A stretch of 60,902 nucleotides of DNA from Streptomyces sedi. Lineage in GTDB: Bacteria > Actinomycetota > Actinomycetes > Streptomycetales > Streptomycetaceae. How positions within the stretch are numbered: position 1 is the stretch's first letter; each line of letters opens with the position of its first letter. The stretch spans positions 1-60,902 of the forward strand of contig NZ_VDGT01000029.1 of assembly GCF_006335015.1 (NCBI RefSeq), read 5' to 3'. The notes under the pieces were generated by a model. That model was not told the DNA's origin and searched no databases. It saw only the letters and a program-made list of their open reading frames with translations. The translations under genes and the position numbers were made by a program. Below are positions 1 to 7,740 of the stretch, in pieces.

Positions 1-268
1 CAAAGTCCATCGCGACCGTGGTCGTCGTCTTGTTCCCCGTATGCGTCAGATCGTCGATCCCCGCCGACGCCGACGTCATCACCGCCTCGGTCCGCAGCGG
101 ATTGATCTCCGAAACCGACCCCACGAAGGTCGTCTTACCCACGCCGAACCCACCCGCCACGACGATCTTCGCCGAGGTCGTCGCCGTGGCCGGCGCCGCG
201 CCCTCCCGGGGGGAGGCGGGGGCACCCTGGGCCGGGTGGCCGAATCCGTCAGAGCTTCCGAAGTCCAC
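1..268 (-). CDS. cvnD: Conservon GTP-binding protein (CvnD-like), N-terminal part only
   Basis: This is the N-terminal part of a small Ras/MglA-like GTPase of the Cvn conservon; the gene runs off the window edge. From the GTG start at 268 about 89 residues are visible. A P-loop, GGFGVGKTT, lies at about residues 39-47, followed by SVSEINPLR and TSASAGIDD, as in CvnD proteins. The GTG overlaps the end of the upstream DUF742 gene by 20 bp, so the two are probably translationally coupled. In the family, CvnD is the presumed output GTPase of a membrane complex with CvnA, CvnB and CvnC. The family call is firm; the downstream partner of this copy is unknown. Confidence 0.9.
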   Translation of the reverse strand, partial: MDFGSSDGFGHPAQGAPASPREGAAPATATTSAKIVVAGGFGVGKTTFVGSVSEINPLRTEAVMTSASAGIDDLTHTGNKTTTTVAMDF

Positions 269-662
269 TGAGCACCCTTTCCAGCAGCGTCACGTCCGGC
301 TGACCGCCGGGCTCTCTGTCGTTGCCCGGCTGATGGATCGCCACGAGTCCGGCCTCGGCCAGGTCGGCCACCAGAATCCGGGCGACCCCCAGCGGGATGG
401 CGACCAGCGCCGACACCTCAGCGACCGACTTCACCTCAAGGCACAGCTGGCAGATCCGCTGGTGCTCGGGCAGCAGCCCCTGGAGCTGCATCGGATCGGC
501 GGTGGTCGAGACCAGCGCCTCGATCGCCAGCTGGTAACGCGGCTTCGTCCGGCCGCCGGTCATCGCGTACGGGCGGACCAGCGGCTGGTCGCCCTCGTCG
601 TCATAGGACCCGTAGTTGTGCGAGGCACCGTACGAGCCCTGCGAGGGCGGCGGGGTGTTCAT
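249..662 (-). CDS. cvnC: DUF742 protein of Cvn conservon (CvnC-like)
   Basis: A 137-residue DUF742 protein, the third member of the conservon. The start MNTPPPSQG at 662 was chosen because GGAGGA lies just upstream; an in-frame ATG at 683 has no clear ribosome site. After a short Tyr/Gly-rich leader (SYGASHNYGSYDDE) comes the conserved core RPYAMTGGRTKPRY and a winged-helix-like C-terminus ending in LLERVLSGLRKL. DUF742 proteins are thought to bridge the Roadblock protein and the GTPase. It lies between cvnB and cvnD on the same strand, consistent with one operon. Size and motifs are typical. Confidence 0.93.
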   Translation of the reverse strand: MNTPPPSQGSYGASHNYGSYDDEGDQPLVRPYAMTGGRTKPRYQLAIEALVSTTADPMQLQGLLPEHQRICQLCLEVKSVAEVSALVAIPLGVARILVADLAEAGLVAIHQPGNDREPGGQPDVTLLERVLSGLRKL

Positions 663-731
663 GGCTCCTCCGAGGTGGGACATGAGGTTCGACGAGGCGG
701 ACGGTGGTGCTCATGTGGGGGGAGGAACAGT

Positions 732-1154
732 TCAGTTGAGGAGGCTGCCCTGGAGCTCGGCGCGGAGATCGGGCGTCAGGACCGTACCGGCACGATCCAC
801 CAGCAACGCCATCTCATAACCCACCAGACCGATGTCGGCCTCCGGATGCGCCAACACCGCCAACGACGAACCATCCGAGATGGACATGATGAAAAGGAAC
901 CCCCGTTCCATCTCCACCACCGTCTGATTCACCGCACCACCCTCGAAGATCCGCGACGCACCAGCCGTCAACGACGTCAGCCCCGAAGCCACCGCCGCCA
1001 ACTGATCCGCACGATCCCGCGGAAACCCCTCGGACAACGCCAGAAGAAGACCATCGGCGGACACCACCACCGTGTGCGACACCCCCGGGGTGTTCTCCAC
1101 AAAACTGGTGATCAACCAGTTGAGGTTCTGCGCCGCCTGGCTCATCGGGCTCAC
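732..1154 (-). CDS. cvnB: Roadblock/LC7 domain protein of Cvn conservon (CvnB-like)
   Basis: A 140-residue single-domain Roadblock/LC7 protein, related to MglB-type GTPase regulators. The core contains NLNWLITSFVENTPG, VVVSADGLLLA and DRADQLAAVASGL, which is highly conserved in Streptomyces. The GTG at 1154 (VSPMSQAAQN) was chosen because AGGAG lies 7 nt upstream; an alternative is the ATG at 1145. It follows the kinase gene after about 10 bp and precedes the DUF742 gene, so it belongs to the four-gene cvn operon. In characterised conservons CvnB interacts with CvnA and modulates the GTPase; that role is inferred here by family. Confidence 0.94.
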   Translation of the reverse strand: MSPMSQAAQNLNWLITSFVENTPGVSHTVVVSADGLLLALSEGFPRDRADQLAAVASGLTSLTAGASRIFEGGAVNQTVVEMERGFLFIMSISDGSSLAVLAHPEADIGLVGYEMALLVDRAGTVLTPDLRAELQGSLLN

Positions 1155-1164
1155 ACTAACGCTC

Positions 1165-4100
1165 CTACTGATAGGTGGGGCCGTTGCCCCGGTCTGTGTG
1201 GCCGGCCGAAGTGCCGGCCTGGCGCCCCTGCTGGATGCCACGTCGGAGGTTGGTCAACCGGCCGCGGACGTCGTCCGGACGCCGGGAGACCTGCGGCCCG
1301 GTCTGGGGGGCCTGCTGCTGTGGCTGTGCCGCCCCCGCGACCAGGTTCGCCCGCGGCACCCGCTTGGGCAGCCCGGACGTGGTGACGCCACCCGCGCTCG
1401 GCTGACGCAACTGCTCGGCCTGGCGCCAGCGTTCGTCGTTGGGCGAGGACCGCCAGGTCGCCGGTCCCGCGCCGGAGGCCGGCGTCTGGGCCGGCGGCGC
1501 GATCGGGCTGGCCGGGCCGTCCGGACGGGCGGGCGGCGGGGGCGCCGCGTGCGACTGCCGCGCGGGGGCGGCGGGGGGCTCGGGCGCGGCCGGACGCGGC
1601 TCGGGCGGGCGCGGGCTCGCGGGTCGCGGCGCCTGGTACTGCGGCTCCTGGTGCTGCGGCTGCGGCTCCGCCACGGGGGCAGGCGGCTGCGGCTGCGGCT
1701 CGGCCGGCGGCGGGTAGGCCCGGCGGGTGCCGAACCAGGTGGACTCCATCTCCTCGAAGATCGGGGTCCGTTCGTTGCCCCGCGGCGGCTCCTGCGCCGG
1801 CAGGGGCGCGGTCAGCTCGTCCTGCGAACGCTGCCAGGACGAGGCGCGGTCGCCGCTCGCGGGCGGCAGGCTGGGCCGTTCCTCGCGGGCGGGCAGCTGC
1901 TCGGGCGCGCGGTAGTCGCCGGTCTGGAACTCCCCGGTGGGGTACTCCGGCGGCTGCGGCGAGCGCCGCTGGTGGCCGCCGGAGCCGAACTCGGCGGTCG
2001 GCCGCTCCTCGCGCGCGGCGGGCTGGGCGGGACGGCCGGGCGGCAGGCCGAAGACGGAACCCTCGTCCGCGCCGGGGCGCTGACCGCCGTCGGGACGGGG
2101 CGCCTCGTCGCGGCGCGGTGCCTGGCCGAACTGCTCGTACGGCTCGTACGACTGGCGCTGCGGGGGCGGCGGGCGTTCGGCGTCGAACCGCTGCCGTTCG
2201 GTGTCCCGGTACTCGCCGGCGGGCGGGGCGTCGTGGCCGCGCGGCGCGTCGAACTCGTTGCCCACGGCCGGTATTCGCGCGGTGTCGTCGCCGCCCGTGG
2301 CCCAGCTGGGGCGGCCGGCGGCCGGCTGCTGCGGCGCGGGGGGCGGCGTCGGCGCGGCGGGGGGCGGCGGCTGCGGGCTCTCGGCGCGCTGCGGCTCGGG
2401 GTTCCGCTGTTCGGGGCGCTCGTCCTGCCCGAAGGGCGCGGTGCGGCCTCCGCCGGGGCCCTGGCGGCCGTCGGCGCCGGGGCGGGAGGGCAGGGCCGGG
2501 CGGTCGGAACGGCTCGGCAGCCCGGTCTCCCGCTGGGCGCCCTCGGGCTTGCCGAGCGAGGGGCGGCGCACCGGCGGGGTGTCCGGCTGCATCGTGGCCG
2601 AGGTGGTGCCGACGCCCGCGGCCCGCGCGGGGCCACCGGGCCGGGGCCTGCCGCCCTGGGCCACGTCGGCGGGGAGCATGACCAGCGCCGTGGTGCCGCC
2701 GGAGTCGGAGGGGCGCAGCTGGATGCGGATGCCGTGCCGCAGGGACAGCCGGCCGACCACGAACAGGCCCATCCGGCGGGAGACGGAGACGTCCACCGTG
2801 GGCGGGTTGGCCAGCCGGTCGTTGATCTCGGCGAGGTCCTCGGGCGAGAGCCCGATGCCGGTGTCGTGGATCTCGACCAGCACCCGCCCGTCGGGCAGGG
2901 CGTGGCCGGTGACCTTGACCTTGGTCTGCGGGGAGGAGAACGAGGTGGCGTTCTCCAGCAGCTCGGCGAGCAGGTGGACGAGGTCGTTGACGACCCGGCC
3001 GGCGACCTCGGTCTTGGGGACGGCGCTCAACTCGATGCGCTCGTACTGCTCCACCTCGGACGCGGCGGCGCGCAGCACGTCGACCAGCGGCACCGGTCGG
3101 GTCCAGCGGCGGCCCGGCTCCTCGCCGGCGAGGACCAGCAGGTTCTCGCCGTTGCGGCGCATGCGGGTCGCGAGGTGGTCGAGCTTGAAGAGCGAGGAGA
3201 GCTGGTCGGGGTCCGCCTCGCGGGACTCCAGCTCGGAGATCAGCGACAGCTGCCGCTGGATCAGGCCCTGGCTGCGGCGCGAGAGGTTGGTAAACATCGC
3301 GTTGACGTTGCCCCGCAGCAGCGCCTGCTCACCGGCGAGGCGGACCGCCTCCTGGTGCACGTCGTCGAACGCCTGGGCCACCCGGCCGATCTCGTCCCTG
3401 GTGTGGACGCCGACCGACTCCACCGAGGTGTCGACGTCGCCGGGCTCGGCCTCGGACATCTGCTTGACGACCTCGGGCAGCCGGGTGCGGGCCACCTCGG
3501 TCGCCGTGTCCTGGAGGCGGCGCAGCGAACGCACCATGGAGCGGGCCACGACGAACGCGCCGACCAGCGAGATACCGAGGACGAGGAGCACGATGGCGCC
3601 GTTGATCAGCGCGTCGCGCTGCGCCTCGTCGCGCAGCTCGCGAGCCTGCTCCTGCATCTCGGAGAGCAGGGTCAGCTCGATGTTGCCCATCGCTTCGATC
3701 TTGGTGCGGTCCTGGTCGTACCAGTTGCGGTACGTCCGCTCCTCGGTGCGGATGCCCTCCTCGGCGGAGAAGACCCGCTGGGCGAAGTCGTCGGCCGCGA
3801 CGATGTTGGCGATGCCGCCCTCAAGGGGCGAGAGCAGGGTTCGCACCTGGTCGGAATCGCCATAGATCTGACCGAAGTTGTCGATCGCGACTTCTTCGCC
3901 GATCAGGTGGGTGCGGCCGTACCGCCAGTCGGACTCGGACAGCTCGGCCTGGCCGCCGGGCAGCTCCGCGCGGGCCAGACCGGCGGTGATCACCGCCCGC
4001 TGGATGGAGGCGTGCTCCTTCGCCGAGGAGAACGCGGCCAGCGCGCGGGTGCTGCGGATCATGTCGCCGTTGTTGGTGGCCTGCGCCATGTCCTGCGACA

Positions 4101-4794
4101 GGTTCAGCAGGGCCTCGATGACCTCGCTGTACTGGGTGATCGTCTGCGAGGCGTAACTGGGGTCGTTGTAGGCCCCGTTGCGCACCTGGCTCAGCTCGTT
4201 GAGCCGCCGGGCGATGTCGTGGATGGTGGCCTCGACGCCACGCATCGACTCGTCGTAGCTGTTGATGTCCAGGCGCGCGTCACTGAAGGCGTCGATCGCC
4301 TCGTCGGTGTGCTCCCTGGAGCTGATGACCTCGTCGCTGTTGGGGTTGTCACCGCTGACGATCGGGCCGGCCGAGCGGTCGCGCTCCTCCTGGAGCGCGG
4401 CGGCCAGCAGCGTCGCCTGCTGGGTGATGTCCGTCAGCAGCTGCATGTCCTCCAGCTGCTCGACGTTGTCCAGTGACTGCTCGATACGGAGCGCGCCCAT
4501 CACCGTGGCCGCCGCCACGGGCAGCGCGATCAGGGAGACCAGACGGGTGCTGATGCGCCAGTTGCGCAGGGCGAGTCGCGAACCCGCGCTGATCGGGCGC
4601 CGGGGGGCGGCGCCGGAGGGCGCGTCCGCGCTCTCGGGGGTCGATCGCTTCCCGGAGGGCAGATCCTTGCCGTCTGCGGCCGGCCGCGCCGGCTCGGCAC
4701 CGGGAGTAGGCGCGAGGGAAGAGCCGCGATCTGTCGCGTCGCCCTGCCCCGCGTCCCCCGCGGCACTGCCTTCCTTCTTGAAACGTCCCTGCAC
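1165..4794 (-). CDS. cvnA: Membrane sensor histidine kinase of Cvn conservon (CvnA-like)
   Basis: A 1209-residue sensor kinase heading the conservon. The chosen start is GTG 4794 (VQGRFKKEG), with AGAGG about 11 nt upstream. A basic, Ala/Pro-rich N-terminus is followed by a first membrane segment at about 84-102. An extracytoplasmic nitrate/nitrite-sensor-like helical domain extends to about 395. A second membrane segment (about 398-415) and HAMP follow. The ATPase domain has an N-box LAELLENATSF near 606 and DTGIGLSP near 641. From about 710 on the protein is a Pro/Gln/Arg-rich, probably disordered tail, which is unusually long for a kinase but typical of CvnA. No response regulator is adjacent; output is expected through CvnB, CvnC and CvnD. 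Confidence 0.93.
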   Translation of the reverse strand: MQGRFKKEGSAAGDAGQGDATDRGSSLAPTPGAEPARPAADGKDLPSGKRSTPESADAPSGAAPRRPISAGSRLALRNWRISTRLVSLIALPVAAATVMGALRIEQSLDNVEQLEDMQLLTDITQQATLLAAALQEERDRSAGPIVSGDNPNSDEVISSREHTDEAIDAFSDARLDINSYDESMRGVEATIHDIARRLNELSQVRNGAYNDPSYASQTITQYSEVIEALLNLSQDMAQATNNGDMIRSTRALAAFSSAKEHASIQRAVITAGLARAELPGGQAELSESDWRYGRTHLIGEEVAIDNFGQIYGDSDQVRTLLSPLEGGIANIVAADDFAQRVFSAEEGIRTEERTYRNWYDQDRTKIEAMGNIELTLLSEMQEQARELRDEAQRDALINGAIVLLVLGISLVGAFVVARSMVRSLRRLQDTATEVARTRLPEVVKQMSEAEPGDVDTSVESVGVHTRDEIGRVAQAFDDVHQEAVRLAGEQALLRGNVNAMFTNLSRRSQGLIQRQLSLISELESREADPDQLSSLFKLDHLATRMRRNGENLLVLAGEEPGRRWTRPVPLVDVLRAAASEVEQYERIELSAVPKTEVAGRVVNDLVHLLAELLENATSFSSPQTKVKVTGHALPDGRVLVEIHDTGIGLSPEDLAEINDRLANPPTVDVSVSRRMGLFVVGRLSLRHGIRIQLRPSDSGGTTALVMLPADVAQGGRPRPGGPARAAGVGTTSATMQPDTPPVRRPSLGKPEGAQRETGLPSRSDRPALPSRPGADGRQGPGGGRTAPFGQDERPEQRNPEPQRAESPQPPPPAAPTPPPAPQQPAAGRPSWATGGDDTARIPAVGNEFDAPRGHDAPPAGEYRDTERQRFDAERPPPPQRQSYEPYEQFGQAPRRDEAPRPDGGQRPGADEGSVFGLPPGRPAQPAAREERPTAEFGSGGHQRRSPQPPEYPTGEFQTGDYRAPEQLPAREERPSLPPASGDRASSWQRSQDELTAPLPAQEPPRGNERTPIFEEMESTWFGTRRAYPPPAEPQPQPPAPVAEPQPQHQEPQYQAPRPASPRPPEPRPAAPEPPAAPARQSHAAPPPPARPDGPASPIAPPAQTPASGAGPATWRSSPNDERWRQAEQLRQPSAGGVTTSGLPKRVPRANLVAGAAQPQQQAPQTGPQVSRRPDDVRGRLTNLRRGIQQGRQAGTSAGHTDRGNGPTYQ

Positions 4795-5329
4795 TAGCGT
4801 CGCAACCTCTGGACCAGGCGTCTCGCCGCGAGCGCGGCGGACGGTATCGAGCCCGGGGCAGTCGGAGCCCCGTGACGGTCGTTTGGGCAAACCGGGCGGA
4901 TGGAAGTGGCTGGATCGGGCTGTCGAGTGACGCCGGTGTGCGCCCACACAACCCGCTGACCCGCGCGGTTCGACGAATTCCAGCACAGTGGCCGATCTCC
5001 AACAAGGGCCCGGGATACTCCTGTGACATCTATGACGCTGTGAAGGCGATCCATCACCTGGCGTGCACAGACTGCGGGAGGAACCGGACTTTCGACCACA
5101 GCATCATCATCGAATGCACACGCACCCCGGGAGTCGGCCGAACGCGAAGCCGCTTCGGTCCGAATTCCCGAACAGCGCGCCGATGACGGATGCCCTGGAA
5201 TGCCCGCCTTTGCCCCGTGCCTCGTGAGGAAACTCACACCTCACGGGCGTCTATCACCCCACCTTCGCCGGGTAGCCGGCGCATAGCCTCGCTTTACAAA
5301 GCTTCCCGGACTGACAAGGCTGACACACC
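4795..5329. other. Divergent intergenic region between cvn operon and small plus-strand gene
   Basis: About 535 bp that must hold the promoter of the minus-strand cvn operon and that of the small gene starting at 5330. The base composition falls to a more A/T-rich level around 5000-5130 and 5285-5325. Possible reading frames on both strands lack Streptomyces codon bias and were not accepted. I see no tRNA, repeat or recognisable operator. Confidence 0.6.
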
Positions 5330-5536
5330 GTGAAGACCACACTGCTCACGCACTCCCTCGCCAATCCTCGGCGCACCACCCTGGCACACCTGAACGACAC
5401 GAGCGCACTCGCCCCCGCGGAACTGGCGCCGGCCGGCGACCCCGCGGTGCCGGCCCCCACCGCCAACCCGCGTCGCACGGTGCTGGAGAAGGGCCAGGAG
5501 CCCTCGGCGGCCGGATCGTTCGCCCTGGTGGACTGA
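5330..5536 (+). CDS. Small protein with duplicated NPRRT motif, unknown function
   Basis: A 68-residue protein beginning at GTG 5330 with AAGG about 10 nt upstream. The short motif ANPRRTTLAHL near residues 11-21 is echoed by ANPRRTVLEKG near 45-55; between them is an Ala/Pro-rich linker. The C-terminus is SAAGSFALVD. There are no Cys residues, no signal peptide and no membrane segment. A leader-plus-core layout reminds one of ribosomal peptide precursors, but no modifying enzyme, protease or transporter lies nearby, so that is only a thought. The gene stands alone and ends before a strong bidirectional terminator. Function unknown; coding is supported by third-position G/C and its own terminator. 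Confidence 0.65.
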   Translation: MKTTLLTHSLANPRRTTLAHLNDTSALAPAELAPAGDPAVPAPTANPRRTVLEKGQEPSAAGSFALVD

Positions 5537-5599
5537 GTTCGACGGCTTGCCGGTTCCGGCAGCGGCGCGGTTTTCCGGACATCGCCCCGACGCGCACGA

Positions 5600-5641
5600 G
5601 AAACCCCCGCGCTCCCGCCGAGACAGGGAGCCGGGGGTTTC
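5600..5641. terminator. Bidirectional intrinsic terminator
   Basis: GAAACCCCCG and CGGGGGTTTC arms with additional GCTCCC/GGGAGC pairing enclose a short loop. The hairpin lies between the converging small plus-strand gene and accE, and carries an A-tract and T-tract suitable for termination in both directions. Confidence 0.85.
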
Positions 5642-5664
5642 GCACGTGTGCGGGGGCTTCGGGC

Positions 5665-5877
5665 TCAGCCCTGCCAGCTGTGCGGGGCGCGGTAGGCGCT
5701 GGCCCGCTCCAACCGCCGCCAGCCGGCGGTCGACTGGCCGGGCGCCGCGGCCTCGGCCGGGACGCCGCCGCGGGCGGCGCGGGCCATCAGCAGCGCGGTG
5801 ACGGCGGCCAGCTCCTCGTCGCTGGCCGCGCCCTTCTCCACCCGCACCAGTCGCGGGTCGGTGGACTGCACGTTCAT
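5665..5877 (-). CDS. accE: Acyl-CoA carboxylase epsilon subunit
   Basis: A 70-residue protein of the AccE/PccE family, the small epsilon subunit that binds the biotinylated alpha and carboxyltransferase beta subunits of actinobacterial acyl-CoA carboxylases and stimulates activity. It starts MNVQSTDPRLVRVEKG at 5877 with GAGGA 8 nt upstream. The conserved parts are the VEKGAASDEELAAVTALL helix and the C-terminal W...AYRAPHSW motif. It lies 35 bp after the beta-subunit gene on the same strand, the usual arrangement, and ends before the bidirectional terminator. Length is within the normal range. Confidence 0.92.
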   Translation of the reverse strand: MNVQSTDPRLVRVEKGAASDEELAAVTALLMARAARGGVPAEAAAPGQSTAGWRRLERASAYRAPHSWQG

Positions 5878-5912
5878 CGGTGAATTCCTCACTCGGCCTG
5901 GTCGGGGCCGGG

Positions 5913-7508
5913 TCACTGCGGCGGGTTGCCGTGCTTGCGGGCGGGCAGGTCGGCGTGCTTGCTGCGCAGCATGGACAGCGCGTGGACAAGCACCGTGCGG
6001 GTCTCCGCCGGGTCGATCACATCCTCCACCAGACCGCGCTCCGCGGCATAGTAGGGGTGCATCAACTCGGCCTTGTACTCCTTGACCATCCGGTCGCGCA
6101 TCGCGTCGGGGTCCTCGGCGGCGGCGATCTGACGGCGGAAGATGACGTTGGCCGCGCCCTCGGCACCCATCACGGCGATCTCGTTGCTCGGCCAGGCCAG
6201 GGTCAGGTCGGCGCCGATGGACTGGGAGTCCATCACGATGTACGCGCCGCCGTAGGCCTTCCGCAGCACCAGCGAGATCCGCGGGACGGTCGCGTTGCAG
6301 TAGGCGTAGAGCAGCTTGGCGCCGTGGCGGATGATCCCGCCATGCTCCTGGTCGACGCCGGGCAGGAAGCCGGGGACGTCGAGCAGGGTCAGGATCGGGA
6401 TGTTGAACGCGTCGCACATCTGGACGAAGCGCGCCGCCTTCTCCGAGGCGTGGATGTCCAACACCCCGGCCAGCGACTGGGGTTGGTTGGCGACGATGCC
6501 GACGACCTGGCCGTCCATCCTGGCCAGCGCGCAGATGACGTTGGTCGCCCAGCGCTCGTGGACCTCCAGGACCTCGCCGTCGTCGACCAGCTCCTCGATG
6601 ACCGCGCGCATGTCGTACGGGCGGTTGCCGTCCAGCGGCACCAGGTCGACCAGGGCGTCGCAACGGCGGTCGGCCGGGTCCTCGGTCGGGGCCGACGGCG
6701 GGTTCTCCCGGTTGTTCGCCGGGAGCAGCGAGAGGAGGTAGCGGACCTCCTCCAGGCAGGTCTCCTCGTCGTCGTAGGCGAAGTGCGCCACGCCCGAGGT
6801 GCCGGCGTGGACGTCGGCGCCGCCCAGGCCGTTCTGGGTGACCTCCTCGCCGGTGACCGCCTGCACGACGTCCGGCCCCGTGATGAACATCTGCGCGGTC
6901 TCGCGGACCATGAAGACGAAGTCGGTGAGCGCGGGCGAGTACGCGGCGCCGCCGGCGCAGGGGCCGAGCATGACGCTGATCTGCGGGATCACGCCGGAGG
7001 CGCGGGTGTTGCGCTGGAAGATCCCGCCGTAGCCGGCCAGCGCGGAGACGCCCTCCTGGATGCGGGCGCCCGCGCCGTCGTTGAGCGAGACCAGCGGGGC
7101 GCCGGCGGCCAGCGCCATGTCCATCAGCTTGTGGATCTTCGCGGCGTGGGCCTCGCCCAGCGCGCCGCCGAAGATGCGGAAGTCGTGGGCGTAGACGAAG
7201 ACCGTGCGGCCGTGGACGGTGCCCCAGCCGGTGACGACGCCGTCGGTGTAGGGGCGCTTGTTCTCCAGACCGAAGCCGGTGGCGCGGTGCCGGCGGAGCG
7301 CTCCCACCTCGTGGAAGGAGTCCTCGTCCAGCAGCAGACCGATGCGCTCGCGGGCGGTGAGCTTGCCCTTGGCGTGCTGCGCCTCGGTGGCCTTCTCTGA
7401 GGGACCGGCGAGGGCCTCGGCGCGGATCGCCAGCAGCTCGGCCACCCGGCCCCGGGTGTCGGTGGCGGCTGGCGCCTCGGGGGCTGCGGTATCGGCGTGA
7501 TCGGTCAT
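5913..7508 (-). CDS. accB: Acetyl/propionyl-CoA carboxylase beta (carboxyltransferase) subunit
   Basis: A 531-residue carboxyltransferase of the crotonase-fold AccD/PccB family; it transfers carboxyl from carboxybiotin to acetyl- or propionyl-CoA to give malonyl- or methylmalonyl-CoA. Visible motifs are GGALGEAHAAKIHKL, SLNDGAGARIQEGV, GPCAGGAAYSPALTDF in the N-terminal lobe and DVPGFLPGVDQEHGGIIRHG and RKAYGGAYIVM in the C-terminal lobe, the two oxyanion-hole regions. Biotin carboxylase/BCCP is not in this window. The ATG is preceded by TAGGGT exactly 6 nt upstream and has no Shine-Dalgarno, suggesting a leaderless mRNA. I cannot fix acetyl versus propionyl preference from sequence; pccB is an equal name. 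Confidence 0.92.
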   Translation of the reverse strand: MTDHADTAAPEAPAATDTRGRVAELLAIRAEALAGPSEKATEAQHAKGKLTARERIGLLLDEDSFHEVGALRRHRATGFGLENKRPYTDGVVTGWGTVHGRTVFVYAHDFRIFGGALGEAHAAKIHKLMDMALAAGAPLVSLNDGAGARIQEGVSALAGYGGIFQRNTRASGVIPQISVMLGPCAGGAAYSPALTDFVFMVRETAQMFITGPDVVQAVTGEEVTQNGLGGADVHAGTSGVAHFAYDDEETCLEEVRYLLSLLPANNRENPPSAPTEDPADRRCDALVDLVPLDGNRPYDMRAVIEELVDDGEVLEVHERWATNVICALARMDGQVVGIVANQPQSLAGVLDIHASEKAARFVQMCDAFNIPILTLLDVPGFLPGVDQEHGGIIRHGAKLLYAYCNATVPRISLVLRKAYGGAYIVMDSQSIGADLTLAWPSNEIAVMGAEGAANVIFRRQIAAAEDPDAMRDRMVKEYKAELMHPYYAAERGLVEDVIDPAETRTVLVHALSMLRSKHADLPARKHGNPPQ

Positions 7509-7514
7509 GTATAG

Positions 7515-7520
7515 ACCCTA
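7515..7520 (-). promoter_or_regulatory. Predicted -10 element for leaderless accB transcript
   Basis: TAGGGT on the minus strand, followed by 6 nt and the accB ATG. This spacing puts the transcription start on or next to the start codon, as in known leaderless Streptomyces genes. No Shine-Dalgarno is present. Confidence 0.55.
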
Positions 7521-7740
7521 CGAAACCCCGCTCCCCGGGTCTCTCGTTGGATCCTCACAGTCTCCTCCGCCGATTCATGGTCGCGCTGCACAGAACCGGA
7601 GGGCTCTCGTCGGGTTGGTGCCCGGACCACACAGAAGGCCCCCGAGGGCGTTTGGAGGAATCTCACAGGCGCCCGGCGGGCGTCACCGGCGCTCCCCCAC
7701 TCGCGCGCGCCGGCGCCCGCCCGCTCGGGCTCCGGCGTGC

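Noticed and set aside
1072..4476. Very long plus-strand open frame opposite the sensor kinase gene
   Set aside because: It is the mirror frame of a real high-GC gene; codon bias and protein motifs support only the minus strand. Similar mirror frames over ilvB (28257-30863) and the LAL regulator (40025-42322) were left out for the same reason.
4872..5186. 104-codon plus-strand frame in the cvn upstream region
   Set aside because: Third-position G/C is poor, there is no ribosome site, and the product has no sensible composition.
5330..5536. Small gene as a proven RiPP precursor
   Set aside because: No modifying enzyme, protease or exporter is nearby and no Cys/Ser core is evident; kept as unknown protein only.
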